A program made the translations under genes and the position numbers. A DNA stretch of 40,308 bases from Clostridiaceae bacterium (GTDB lineage: Bacteria; Bacillota; Clostridia; Oscillospirales; Acutalibacteraceae): positions 72,746 to 113,053 of the forward strand of contig JAEEWM010000005.1 of the NCBI GenBank assembly GCA_016287385.1. Direction: 5' to 3'. The notes under the pieces were generated by a model that worked only from the letters and a program-made list of their open reading frames with translations, had not been told where the DNA came from and made no database searches. This document shows positions 8,586 to 16,546 of this stretch, piece by piece (positions within the stretch are counted from its first letter, which is position 1; every line of letters starts with the position of its first letter).

Positions 8586-9784
8586 TGAATATTCTCGTTA
8601 CGGGCGCGAAAGGATTTGCAGGTAAAAACCTGGTCGTGAACCTTAAAAACATAAGGGATAAAAAGAATAATACCAGACCGGGTATAGCGATAGAAAACAT
8701 CTATGAATACGATATAGACAGCACGCCGGAAAACCTCGATGAATACTGCAAAAACGCCGATTTCGTATTCAACTTCGCGGGTGTGAACAGACCGGAGAAT
8801 CCCGAAGATTTCAGGAAAGGAAATTTCGGCTTCGCCTCAACGCTCTTAAACACCCTTAAAAAGTACAAAAACAAGGCGCCGGTAATGCTTTCCTCCTCCA
8901 TTCAGGCAACGCTTGAAGGGCGTTTCGGCACCTCTGAATACGGATTGTCGAAAAAAGCGGGTGAGGATCTGTTTTTTGAGTACGGCGAGCAAAACGGGGT
9001 CAAGGTTCTGGTCTACCGTTTTCCGAATCTCGCGGGCAAATGGGTAAGACCTAATTACAATAGTGCGGTAGGCACTTTTTGCCATAATATAGCCAATGAT
9101 CTGCCTATAACCGTGAACGATCCGAGCGTGGAGCTTGAGCTTCTTTTCATAGACGATCTGGTGGAAGAAATGCTCGACGCGTTAGAGGGCAAAGAGCACC
9201 GCTGCGAGTTTGAGGGAGTGAATACCGTTTTGTGTGAAAACGGCAGATTTTGCGCCGCTCCGGTCTCCCATAAGGTGACTCTCGGATATGTTGTCGAGTG
9301 CCTTGAAAAGTTCAGAAAGCAACCCGAGACCCTCCTTATGCCCGAGATACCTTCGGGAAGCTTTGAAAAGAAACTTTATTCGATGTATTTATCGTATTTA
9401 CCGAAGGAAAAAACCGCTTTTCCGCTTAAAATGAATGTTGACGCCCGCGGCAGTTTTACCGAGCTTCTTAAAACCGAAAAGTGCGGTCAGTTTTCCGTCA
9501 ACATTTCAAAGCCGGGCATTACTAAGGGTCAGCACTGGCATAATTCAAAGTGGGAGTTTTTCATTGTCGTTTCGGGGCACGGACTTATCGAAGAACGCAA
9601 AATAGGTACCGATGAGGTGAGGCGTTTTGAAGTGAGCGGCGATAATATCACCGCCGTCCATATGCTGCCCGGATTTACGCATAATATAATAAATCTTTCC
9701 GATACGGAAAACCTCGTAACGCTTATGTGGGCTAACGAGCAATTTGATCCGGCACATCCCGATACTTTCAGAGAAGACGTCTGA
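8585..9784 (+). CDS. capF: Bifunctional SDR reductase/cupin, CapF/FnlB type (UDP-L-FucNAc synthesis)
   Basis: A 399-residue two-domain enzyme. The N-terminal SDR/Rossmann domain starts TGAKGFAGKNL and carries SSSIQ plus the catalytic YGLSK (YxxxK). The C-terminal cupin (from about residue 275) has QHWHNSKWEFF, VVSGHGLIEER and GFTHNI. The SDR-plus-cupin fusion is characteristic of CapF/FnlB, in which the cupin epimerises and the SDR domain reduces the 4-keto sugar to UDP-2-acetamido-2,6-dideoxy-L-talose. It is about 30 residues longer than the S. aureus enzyme. The start overlaps the preceding stop by one base and follows GGCGGAG. It works directly before CapG in the pathway. Confidence 0.9.
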   Translation: MNILVTGAKGFAGKNLVVNLKNIRDKKNNTRPGIAIENIYEYDIDSTPENLDEYCKNADFVFNFAGVNRPENPEDFRKGNFGFASTLLNTLKKYKNKAPVMLSSSIQATLEGRFGTSEYGLSKKAGEDLFFEYGEQNGVKVLVYRFPNLAGKWVRPNYNSAVGTFCHNIANDLPITVNDPSVELELLFIDDLVEEMLDALEGKEHRCEFEGVNTVLCENGRFCAAPVSHKVTLGYVVECLEKFRKQPETLLMPEIPSGSFEKKLYSMYLSYLPKEKTAFPLKMNVDARGSFTELLKTEKCGQFSVNISKPGITKGQHWHNSKWEFFIVVSGHGLIEERKIGTDEVRRFEVSGDNITAVHMLPGFTHNIINLSDTENLVTLMWANEQFDPAHPDTFREDV

Positions 9785-9817
9785 AAGACAGCAGAACATA
9801 ATGATTTTTAATGCATG

Positions 9818-9844
9818 ACCGCCGTCAAAATACGGCGGTTTTTT
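9818..9844 (+). terminator. Intrinsic terminator after capF
   Basis: A perfect 8-bp stem (9818-9825 with 9832-9839), a six-base loop and a T run to 9844. It divides the polysaccharide locus into two transcription units. Confidence 0.8.
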
Positions 9845-9898
9845 GCCTTTCTAACAAAAAACGGCTCTTTTTTTCCGTTATTCCGTCAAAAAAAGTTA

Positions 9899-9927
9899 TT
9901 GCTATTGGCGCGTATATGTGTTATATA
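9899..9927 (+). promoter_or_regulatory. Probable promoter of the main polysaccharide unit
   Basis: TTGCTA (9899-9904) lies 17 bases from TATATA (9922-9927), inside a very AT-rich 60-base stretch after the terminator. Several other TATA-like boxes overlap, so the exact -10 is uncertain. Confidence 0.5.
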
Positions 9928-9975
9928 TATTATACTATATTATATTTTGTTATAAGCGACCCGGGGATGTGAAAT

Positions 9976-10797
9976 ATGATGGTATTGCTGATTATATTGA
10001 TCGTTTTAGTGATTTTGTACATAGCCTTTTCACTGTTGGCGCTCCTGAAAAACGATAAATCGGATATTAACGATAAAAACCCCTATCTTCATCCGGAAAC
10101 GGCTAAAGAAGTTCTTCCCGAGGATATGGTACCGTTTGTAAACGATATGCCCGTCGCCGCAAAGGGACAAAAAACCTTTTACGAAAAATTCGTAAAGCGC
10201 CCGTGCGATTCCGTTCTTTCATTTTTGGGGCTCCTCATTCTTTCACCATTGTTCGCGGTGACATGCCTTGCTATCGTGATAGACGATCCCGGACCGATAT
10301 TTTTCACGCAGAACAGAGTCGGCGCGGATAAAAAGTTTTTCCGGCTGCATAAGTTTCGCTCGATGAAGATGTCCACTCCTCACGATATGCCTACGCATAT
10401 GCTCGAAAATCCCGAACAGTACATAACGAGGGTAGGCGGATTTTTAAGAAAGTTTTCGCTTGATGAGCTTCCGCAGATCTGGGATATATTCAGAGGCAAG
10501 ATGAGTATAATCGGTCCGCGCCCCGCGCTTTGGAATCAGGCGGATCTTGTGGCGGAGCGCGAAAAGTTCGGCATAAACGCTCTTACCCCCGGGCTTACGG
10601 GCTTTGCGCAGATAAACGGACGGGACGAGCTTGAAATTCCCGAAAAGGTGGAGTACGACCGGCAGTACAAAGAGAATTTCGGTTTCCGGCTGGATGTAAA
10701 ATGCTTTTTCGGTACGATAATTTCGGTTGTAAAAAGCGACGGCGTCGTCGAGGGCGGCACCGGCGAGATGGCAAGGAGTGAAAAGGTCAACAAATGA
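9976..10797 (+). CDS. Initiating sugar phosphotransferase (undecaprenyl-phosphate phosphoglycosyl transferase)
   Basis: A 273-residue monotopic phosphoglycosyl transferase of the Bac_transf (PglC/WcaJ C-terminal) family. It moves a sugar-1-phosphate from a UDP-sugar to undecaprenyl phosphate, starting the lipid-linked repeat unit. An N-terminal membrane helix (about residues 2-24) is followed by a linker and then the catalytic domain: KRPCDSVLSFLG with a re-entrant helix, KFRSM, the catalytic Asp-Glu dyad in SLDELPQ (D163-E164), MSIIGPRPAL and GLTGFAQINGRDEL. It lacks the four-helix bundle of large WbaP-type enzymes. The sugar specificity cannot be read. UDP-GlcNAc-type or FucNAc-type sugars are plausible given the upstream genes. 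First gene of the second transcription unit; its end overlaps the next start (ATGA). Confidence 0.92.
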   Translation: MMVLLIILIVLVILYIAFSLLALLKNDKSDINDKNPYLHPETAKEVLPEDMVPFVNDMPVAAKGQKTFYEKFVKRPCDSVLSFLGLLILSPLFAVTCLAIVIDDPGPIFFTQNRVGADKKFFRLHKFRSMKMSTPHDMPTHMLENPEQYITRVGGFLRKFSLDELPQIWDIFRGKMSIIGPRPALWNQADLVAEREKFGINALTPGLTGFAQINGRDELEIPEKVEYDRQYKENFGFRLDVKCFFGTIISVVKSDGVVEGGTGEMARSEKVNK

Positions 10798-11621
10798 TGG
10801 AGAAGTATTCCGTACTGATGCCGCTTTGGTATAAAGAGAATATGGAGCATTTGAAAACCGCTTTGTTGAGTATCATAAACCAAACGGTCAAGCCGGACGA
10901 GGTCGTCTTAATAGAGGATCACCCCATAAGCGGGGAAATGCACGACCTTATTTGCGGGCTTTTTGAAAATACCGGGATAGACCTCAACATCTACGAAAAT
11001 TTTGAGCTTGATAAAAAGGGCCTTTCCTCGATACTTAATTTCGGCGTTACCAAGTGCCGCAACTCGCTTATCGCCCGAATGGATACCGACGATATAGCCT
11101 ACCCGGACCGCTGTGAAGCGGAGCTCAGAGAATTCGAGGCGGACGGTGAGCTTGCGCTCGTAGGCGCATGGGTGGATGAGTTTGACGATGACCCGAACGA
11201 TATCAAAGCTCAGCACACCGTACCGGCGTTTCAGCGTGATATAGAACGGCGTATGAAATATACTAACCCCTTCAACCACCCGACGGTCATGTTCAGAAAA
11301 GAAGTAATTCTCGCCTGCGGCAATTATGATAAAGATCTTAAAAGAAACGAAGACTACGACCTTTGGTACAGAGTGGTAAGGAACGGGCATAAGTGCAAAA
11401 ACATCAACCGCTCTTTGCTCAGATTCAGGCGGGGCGCGTCGTTCAGTAAACGTCGCAAAAACCGTGAACAGCACTTGGGCAAGTTGGCAATAAAACGGCG
11501 TATGCTTCAAGACGGTTATATGACGCGCTTTGAATATATTGTTTCGTATACTATGGAAAAGATTTATTTCGTTATGCCGACTGGTATAAGAAAGACGGTA
11601 TTCAAGTTACTCGGAAAATAA
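10794..11621 (+). CDS. Family 2 glycosyltransferase
   Basis: A 275-residue GT-A fold transferase of the amylovoran AmsE-like subgroup. The N-terminus is YSVLMPLWYKEN, with SIINQTVKPDEVVLIED and the metal/nucleotide-binding DxD in ARMDTDDIAYPDR near residue 98. Later come FNHPTVMFRK and the ED motif RNEDYDLWYR. A basic C-terminal tail could give peripheral membrane association. It overlaps the preceding stop by four bases, so it is translationally coupled. It should add one sugar to the undecaprenyl-linked intermediate; donor and linkage are unknown. Confidence 0.9.
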   Translation: MMEKYSVLMPLWYKENMEHLKTALLSIINQTVKPDEVVLIEDHPISGEMHDLICGLFENTGIDLNIYENFELDKKGLSSILNFGVTKCRNSLIARMDTDDIAYPDRCEAELREFEADGELALVGAWVDEFDDDPNDIKAQHTVPAFQRDIERRMKYTNPFNHPTVMFRKEVILACGNYDKDLKRNEDYDLWYRVVRNGHKCKNINRSLLRFRRGASFSKRRKNREQHLGKLAIKRRMLQDGYMTRFEYIVSYTMEKIYFVMPTGIRKTVFKLLGK

Positions 11622-11627
11622 GAAACG

Positions 11628-12458
11628 GTGATTGAATTGTTAAGTAAAATCAAATATGCGCTCAGAAGAAGCAAGTTGGTGAGGATAGTATATCTCCCGA
11701 TAGCGAAAATCAAGGACGCTGTGACATCAAATAAATATCCGAAAAGTGAAGACAGTGCCTTTATGGCGAGTATTAAAGACTCCCGTAAAGGCAAGCGTTG
11801 TTTTATAATAGGCAACGGTCCGAGCCTTATGGCGGAGGATCTTGATAAGATAAAAGACGAGTTTTGTTTCGGTGTGAACCGTATCTACTGTATGTTTGAA
11901 AACACGGAGTGGAGACCCGCGGCTTACGTTTGCATTGATATGGACGTTATCGGCGATGAGCGCGAGAATATAAAAAAAGTTGAAAGTGAGTATAAGTTTA
12001 TCAATCTCAACGCTAAGCGGCAGATGGGCGAGGTTGATAAGCATACTCATTTTATTTACATCAAGGGTAAGTTCAAAATCGACCGTCACGGCACGGCGCA
12101 GAAGACGGTTAACGAAGATATGTCGAAGTATATCTCGATGACCGATAACGTTACCGGCATCTGCCTGCAGCTGGCGTTTTATATGGGCTTTAATGAGATA
12201 TATCTTCTCGGCAACGATTTCAACTATCCGCAAACCGGTAAGGGAAGCGCAAACTCCGAACAGAATTACTTTAAGGGTATGAAGGGCAAAACAAAGGTCG
12301 ATTTCAACTTTGAGGCGAACAGCACGTAATTTAAGACTCTCCGGAGTTACGCGGAAAGTCACGGCATAAAGATATTCAACGCCACGCGCGGCGGTCATCT
12401 TGAAATTTTCGAGCGCGCTGATTTTGACAGTGTGGTGGGTAACTTAAATGGCAAATAA
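11628..12458 (+). pseudogene. DUF115/MptE-like surface-glycan protein interrupted by an in-frame stop at 12327
   Basis: The open part (11628-12329, 233 codons) encodes a DUF115/6-hydroxymethylpterin-pyrophosphokinase-like fold, a family that includes glycosyltransferase-like proteins of surface glycans. Motifs are GKRCFIIGNGPSL, CFGVNRIY, TDNVTGICLQLAFYMGF and YLLGNDFNYP. TAA at 12327-12329 ends the frame, yet the same frame continues for 42 more sense codons to a TAA at 12456. The continuation includes LRSYAESHGIKIFNATRGG and LEIFERADFDS, the conserved C-terminus of this family. The extended gene would overlap the next start at 12448 by 11 bases, as in intact neighbours. The product therefore lacks its last part unless the stop is a sequencing error or is read through. 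Start: GTG 11628, or TTG 11637, which has GGTGA in front. Confidence 0.75.
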
Positions 12459-13260
12459 AGATTATTCGGTCATTATCTCCACCTGTGATAAATTTTCTGA
12501 CCTGTGGGACGCTAACGTTACGCTTCTTGAAAAGAACTGGGGCGACCGCGGAGTTGACACTTATTTTGTTACCGATAAGCCGACAGACCTTGAGTATGAA
12601 AGGGTAAAGTTTATAGCGGCCGGCGAGGGCGCGGAGATAACCGAGCGCATCAAAGCGGCGCTTAAAGTTATAGAGACAAAATATATAGTTTTTCTTTTGG
12701 ATGATTATTTTCTTACAAAACCGATAGATACCGCGAAGATTGACCGATATATCGAGATTATGCGGAAGGAAAAACTCGATTATTTAAGACTTTACACTTT
12801 CCTTAACGCCAAGTACTTTAAGGAGAAAATCGGCGGCTACGGTGACATATACAAGGTCACTACCGACGCGCGATACAACGTAAACCTTTACCCCTGTGTT
12901 TTTTCTCGTGAGTTTTTGGCGGCGACCGTAGAGGACGGAACCAAAAATGCCTGGCAGTACGAGGTTTCACTTACGAAGACAGCCGACCGTTACGGCGCGA
13001 AATGCGCGCTCGTAAACCCCGACGCAATCGATATGCTCGACGTTGTGCGGAAGGGCAGGCTCATAAGAAAGGCGAAGCGGTATCTCGATAAATACGACCT
13101 CTATCACGGGGACCGCCCGGTAATGGACCTGTTTACCACGGTCAAACTCGGCGCCGTATACCGCTTAAAGAGTCTTATGCCGAGGAAATTCAGCAGTTTT
13201 ATCCGTAAAACTCTTAAAAAATGCGGTAAAAAGTTTTACAGCGACGAATATGCAGATTAA
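12448..13260 (+). CDS. Glycosyltransferase-like protein of the surface-glycan locus (paralogue of 28266-29069)
   Basis: A 270-residue cytosolic protein. The N-terminus YSVIISTCDKFSDLW looks like a GT-A start. VFLLDDYFLTKP near residue 88 provides a DD pair like a nucleotide-sugar-binding DxD. Further conserved blocks are YLRLYTF, YNVNLYPCVFSREFL, NAWQYEVSL and DVVRKGRLIRKAKRY, and the C-terminus is very basic. The same blocks occur in the same order in the protein at the far end of the locus, so these are true paralogues. I do not know a characterised member; glycosyltransferase function is likely from fold-level motifs and context. The start follows GTGGTGGG and lies inside the tail of the interrupted upstream gene. 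Confidence 0.75.
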   Translation: MANKDYSVIISTCDKFSDLWDANVTLLEKNWGDRGVDTYFVTDKPTDLEYERVKFIAAGEGAEITERIKAALKVIETKYIVFLLDDYFLTKPIDTAKIDRYIEIMRKEKLDYLRLYTFLNAKYFKEKIGGYGDIYKVTTDARYNVNLYPCVFSREFLAATVEDGTKNAWQYEVSLTKTADRYGAKCALVNPDAIDMLDVVRKGRLIRKAKRYLDKYDLYHGDRPVMDLFTTVKLGAVYRLKSLMPRKFSSFIRKTLKKCGKKFYSDEYAD

Positions 13261-13272
13261 GGTGAGATAAAA

Positions 13273-14250
13273 ATGATAATTACCCGAACCCCTTTCAGGG
13301 TAAGCTTTGCCGGCGGCGGCAGCGATATTGCTTCGTTTTATGAGAAGCACGGCGGATGTGTACTCAGCACCGCCATAAACAAGTATATGTACATTTCGGT
13401 TCATCCGAGTTTTGACCCCGATGAAACGGTGCTTAAATATTCCGAAACCGAAACGGTTAATGATATCGCCGATATAAAGCACAAATATTTTAAGCAGGTG
13501 CTTACCGATCTTGACGTAAAGGGTGTTGAGCTTGTCAGCACGGCGGACGTGCCCGCGGGCACGGGGCTCGGCTCGTCGAGTTCCTTTACGGTGGGGCTTC
13601 TTAACAGTCTTTACGCGTACAAGGGCGTTTACGTGAGCAAGGAGCGTTTGGCAAACGAAGCGTGTGAAACCGAGATAGATAAGCTTAAAAACCCGATAGG
13701 CAAGCAGGATCAGTACGCCGCGGCTTACGGCGGACTCAATTTCTACGAGTTCAAGCGCGACGGAAGCGTAACGGTGGAACCCGTGATAATGGAAAAAGCG
13801 GCAAAAGCCGCGCTTGAAGGCAACCTCATGATGTTTTATACCGGTCAGCTTCATTCGGCTTCGGCGATACTTAAAGAGCAAAGCAATAATATAACCGCGG
13901 GGGATAAGGAAAAAAATCAGCTTAAAATGTGCGATTTGGCGCGCGCTCTTCGTGAGGAACTGACCCGCGGCAATATAGACGCGATGGGCGAGATCCTCCA
14001 CGAGAACTGGCTGTTAAAGAAAACCCTTGCAAGAGGTATTTCAAATCCCGCCATCGACGAGGCGTACGAAAGAGCAATAAAGGCGGGCGCCATCGGCGGT
14101 AAGCTGCTCGGTGCGGGCGGCGGCGGTTTTCTGCTTTTCTACGTACCGAAAGAAAAGCAGGACTCCTTAAAGAAAAAGATGGAATTGCCGCAGATGCCCG
14201 CTTCGTTTGACAGGCAGGGCAGCGTGGTAATATTCACGGGCGATAAATAG
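13273..14250 (+). CDS. hddA: D-glycero-D-manno-heptose 7-phosphate kinase (GHMP kinase)
   Basis: A 325-residue GHMP kinase. It opens IITRTPFRVSFAGGGSD, the typical HddA/sugar-kinase first strand. The ATP-binding loop PAGTGLGSSSS lies at residues 94-104, and the C-terminal glycine-rich motif LLGAGGGGFLLF near 278-290. HddA phosphorylates D-glycero-D-manno-heptose 7-phosphate to the 1,7-bisphosphate. The heptose assignment over fucose- or mannose-type GHMP kinases rests on the three other heptose genes just downstream. It has an AAGGTGAG ribosome site. Confidence 0.92.
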   Translation: MIITRTPFRVSFAGGGSDIASFYEKHGGCVLSTAINKYMYISVHPSFDPDETVLKYSETETVNDIADIKHKYFKQVLTDLDVKGVELVSTADVPAGTGLGSSSSFTVGLLNSLYAYKGVYVSKERLANEACETEIDKLKNPIGKQDQYAAAYGGLNFYEFKRDGSVTVEPVIMEKAAKAALEGNLMMFYTGQLHSASAILKEQSNNITAGDKEKNQLKMCDLARALREELTRGNIDAMGEILHENWLLKKTLARGISNPAIDEAYERAIKAGAIGGKLLGAGGGGFLLFYVPKEKQDSLKKKMELPQMPASFDRQGSVVIFTGDK

Positions 14251-14272
14251 TTTTGAGCTTCGGAGGGAATTT

Positions 14273-15217
14273 ATGAATATTTTGGTTGCCGGCGGCGCCG
14301 GTTTTATCGGTAGCCATCTTATCGACAGTCTGATAAAAGAGGGTCACAGCATAGTTTGTGCGGACAAGCTCGTTATGGGTGACGCCAACATTGAGCATTT
14401 GAAGTCAAATCCCGTTTTCAGGTTTTACGAAACCGATCTGGCGGTCACGGAGAACGCGGACAGGATATTCGCTGAAAACAAAATAGACGCCGTTTTCCAC
14501 CTCGCCGCGAATTCGGATATACAAAAGGGCGGCAAGGAGCCGGGAATTGACTTTAACGATACATTTCTTACCACACGTACACTGCTTGAAAGCATGCGAA
14601 AGGCAAACGTTAAAAAGATGTTTTTTGCTTCGACCTCCGCGGTTTACGGCGAAATGCCGGATGTTCTTTTGAGTGAAACCACGGGCGGACTTATGCCGGT
14701 TTCTTACTACGGCGGCGCCAAGTTTGCGAGCGAGGCGCTCATTTCCTCCTACGTTTCGATGTGCGATATGGCGGCGGTCATTTTCCGTTTTCCGAACGTC
14801 ATCGGTCCCCGCCTTACTCACGGCGTTATCTTCGATTTTATAAAAAAACTTGAAGCTAACCCGCACGAGCTTCTGATTTTAGGAGACGGCACGCAATGCA
14901 AGCCTTATATCTACGTTCTTGATTTAGTTGACGCTATCGTCCGTCTTACCCGCGAGTTTAACGCGGGCGAGCAGGTGTATAACCTCAGCGTAAAGAGCGA
15001 GGGCACCACGGTCACGAAGATAGCCGAAACTGTGGTGGAGGAACTGGGACTTAAAGACGTAGTGTTCAAATATACCGGCGGCGACCGGGGCTGGAAAGGC
15101 GACGTGCCGCGCTTCTCTTACGATATTTCAAAGATACTCGCCACCGGTTGGGAGCCGAAATTCACTTCGGATGAAGCGGTCAGGCAGACGGTAAGAGACG
15201 TTATAAACGCTAACTGA
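14273..15217 (+). CDS. NAD-dependent epimerase/dehydratase (extended SDR)
   Basis: A 314-residue extended SDR with NAD-binding GGAGFIGSH, FHLAANSD, the catalytic segment STSAVYG and YYGGAK (YxxxK), then FRFPNVIGP and LGDGTQCKPYIYV. It sits between hddA and the hddC-gmhB fusion with a strong CGGAGGG ribosome site. It may therefore act on the heptose nucleotide (4,6-dehydration, epimerisation or reduction) or on a UDP-hexose. The sequence alone does not fix the substrate. The motif set resembles GalE-like enzymes more than GDP-mannose 4,6-dehydratase. Confidence 0.85.
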   Translation: MNILVAGGAGFIGSHLIDSLIKEGHSIVCADKLVMGDANIEHLKSNPVFRFYETDLAVTENADRIFAENKIDAVFHLAANSDIQKGGKEPGIDFNDTFLTTRTLLESMRKANVKKMFFASTSAVYGEMPDVLLSETTGGLMPVSYYGGAKFASEALISSYVSMCDMAAVIFRFPNVIGPRLTHGVIFDFIKKLEANPHELLILGDGTQCKPYIYVLDLVDAIVRLTREFNAGEQVYNLSVKSEGTTVTKIAETVVEELGLKDVVFKYTGGDRGWKGDVPRFSYDISKILATGWEPKFTSDEAVRQTVRDVINAN

Positions 15218-15228
15218 CGGAGAGATTT

Positions 15229-16515
15229 ATGCAGGCAGTAATAATGGCGGGCGGCAAGGGTACGCGCCTTTCATCGGTAACAAAGGATGTTCCGAAGCCG
15301 ATGGTTGATTTTTGCGGAAAGCCGCTGCTCGAATACATAATCGGCAATTTGAGAGAAAACGGAGTAAACGATATAATTCTTGTTATCGGCTATTTGGGCG
15401 ATGTTATTAAGAATCATTTCGGCACGGGTGAAAAGTTCGGTGTGCAAATACGCTATTTTACCGAAGAAACACCGCTCGGTACGGCAGGCGCCTTGCCGCT
15501 TATAAGCGATGCGCTTTCGGACACCTTCTTTCTTGTATTCGGCGATTTATTCTTAAATATCGATTTTGAGAAGTTTGCGGACTTTCATAGGGAGAAGGGC
15601 GCTGAAATCACCCTTTTCGCACACCCTAATTCTCACCCGTTTGACAGCGATATAATAATCACGGATAATACCGACCGCGTGACCGGTTGGTCGTATAAGA
15701 AGGACGAGCGCAAAGGATATTACGAAAATCTTGTAAACGCGGGGCTTTACGTTATAGAGAAATCCGTACTGCCGCAGAGCGCGGAGGAAAAGCTCGACCT
15801 CGAAAAGGATATAATAATACCCGCGGTTTCCTCAGGCGCGGTTTACGCGTACAGGAGCAGTGAGTACGTAAAAGATATCGGAACGCCCGAGCGGCTTGAA
15901 AAAGTTGAAGCAGATTATCTTTTGGGCGTCACTGAAAAGAGAAATTTAAAAAACAGGCAAAAGTGTATTTTCGTTGACCGCGACGGCACGATAAACCGTT
16001 TTGTCGGCTTTTTGAGGAAACCCGGTGAAATTGAACTGCTCCCGGGTGTGGCGGAAGCGATAAGGCGTATAAACGAATCAGAATATCTGGCGGTGTGCAT
16101 TACAAATCAGCCGGTGGTGGCGCGCGGCGAAGTAACATTTGAGGAACTTGATAATATCAACAATAAAATGCACACTCTTTTGGGAAATGAAGGCGCGTAT
16201 CTCGACGGACTGTTTTTTTGCCCCCACCACCCCGATATGGGCTTTGACGGAGAGATTAAGGAGCTGAAATTCGACTGTGACTGCCGCAAGCCGAAAACCG
16301 GTCTTGTAAAAAAGGCGGCGGAGCGGTTTAATATAGACGTCAGCAACTCTTTTGTAATAGGCGATACCTACGCCGACGTCCTCACGGGCAAAAACGCGGG
16401 CGCAAAAACCTTTTTGCTGCGGTCGGGCGCCGAAGATAAGTTTGAAAAGTATAAATGCGACCCCGATTTTATGGCTTATGACCTGCTTGAAGCGGTCAAC
16501 ATTATTTTAGGGTGA
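15229..16515 (+). CDS. Fusion of heptose-1-phosphate guanylyltransferase (HddC) and heptose-1,7-bisphosphate 7-phosphatase (GmhB)
   Basis: A 428-residue bifunctional protein. Residues 1-235 are a sugar-1-phosphate nucleotidyltransferase (AVIMAGGKGTRL, PKPMVDFCGKPLLEY, VFGDLFLNID), the HddC/RfbA-like fold. Residues 245-428 are a HAD phosphatase of the GmhB family: FVDRDGTINRF with D250 and D252, CITNQPVVARG, the Zn site C331-x-H333 and C350-x-C352, KPKTG and GDTYADVLTGKNAG. GmhB removes the 7-phosphate of the bisphosphate made by HddA, and HddC then activates the 1-phosphate as a GDP-sugar. Fusing the two would channel the intermediate. In most organisms these are separate genes. The guanylyl specificity is inferred from context, not seen directly. 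Confidence 0.9.
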   Translation: MQAVIMAGGKGTRLSSVTKDVPKPMVDFCGKPLLEYIIGNLRENGVNDIILVIGYLGDVIKNHFGTGEKFGVQIRYFTEETPLGTAGALPLISDALSDTFFLVFGDLFLNIDFEKFADFHREKGAEITLFAHPNSHPFDSDIIITDNTDRVTGWSYKKDERKGYYENLVNAGLYVIEKSVLPQSAEEKLDLEKDIIIPAVSSGAVYAYRSSEYVKDIGTPERLEKVEADYLLGVTEKRNLKNRQKCIFVDRDGTINRFVGFLRKPGEIELLPGVAEAIRRINESEYLAVCITNQPVVARGEVTFEELDNINNKMHTLLGNEGAYLDGLFFCPHHPDMGFDGEIKELKFDCDCRKPKTGLVKKAAERFNIDVSNSFVIGDTYADVLTGKNAGAKTFLLRSGAEDKFEKYKCDPDFMAYDLLEAVNIILG

Positions 16516-16546
16516 TCAAATAAAGAACAGTATTAAGGAGAAAAAA

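Noticed and set aside
11727-12398. Minus-strand 223-codon open frame opposite the DUF115-type gene
   Set aside because: It has no domain, no ribosome site, and lies against the direction of the operon. It is a shadow of the coding strand.
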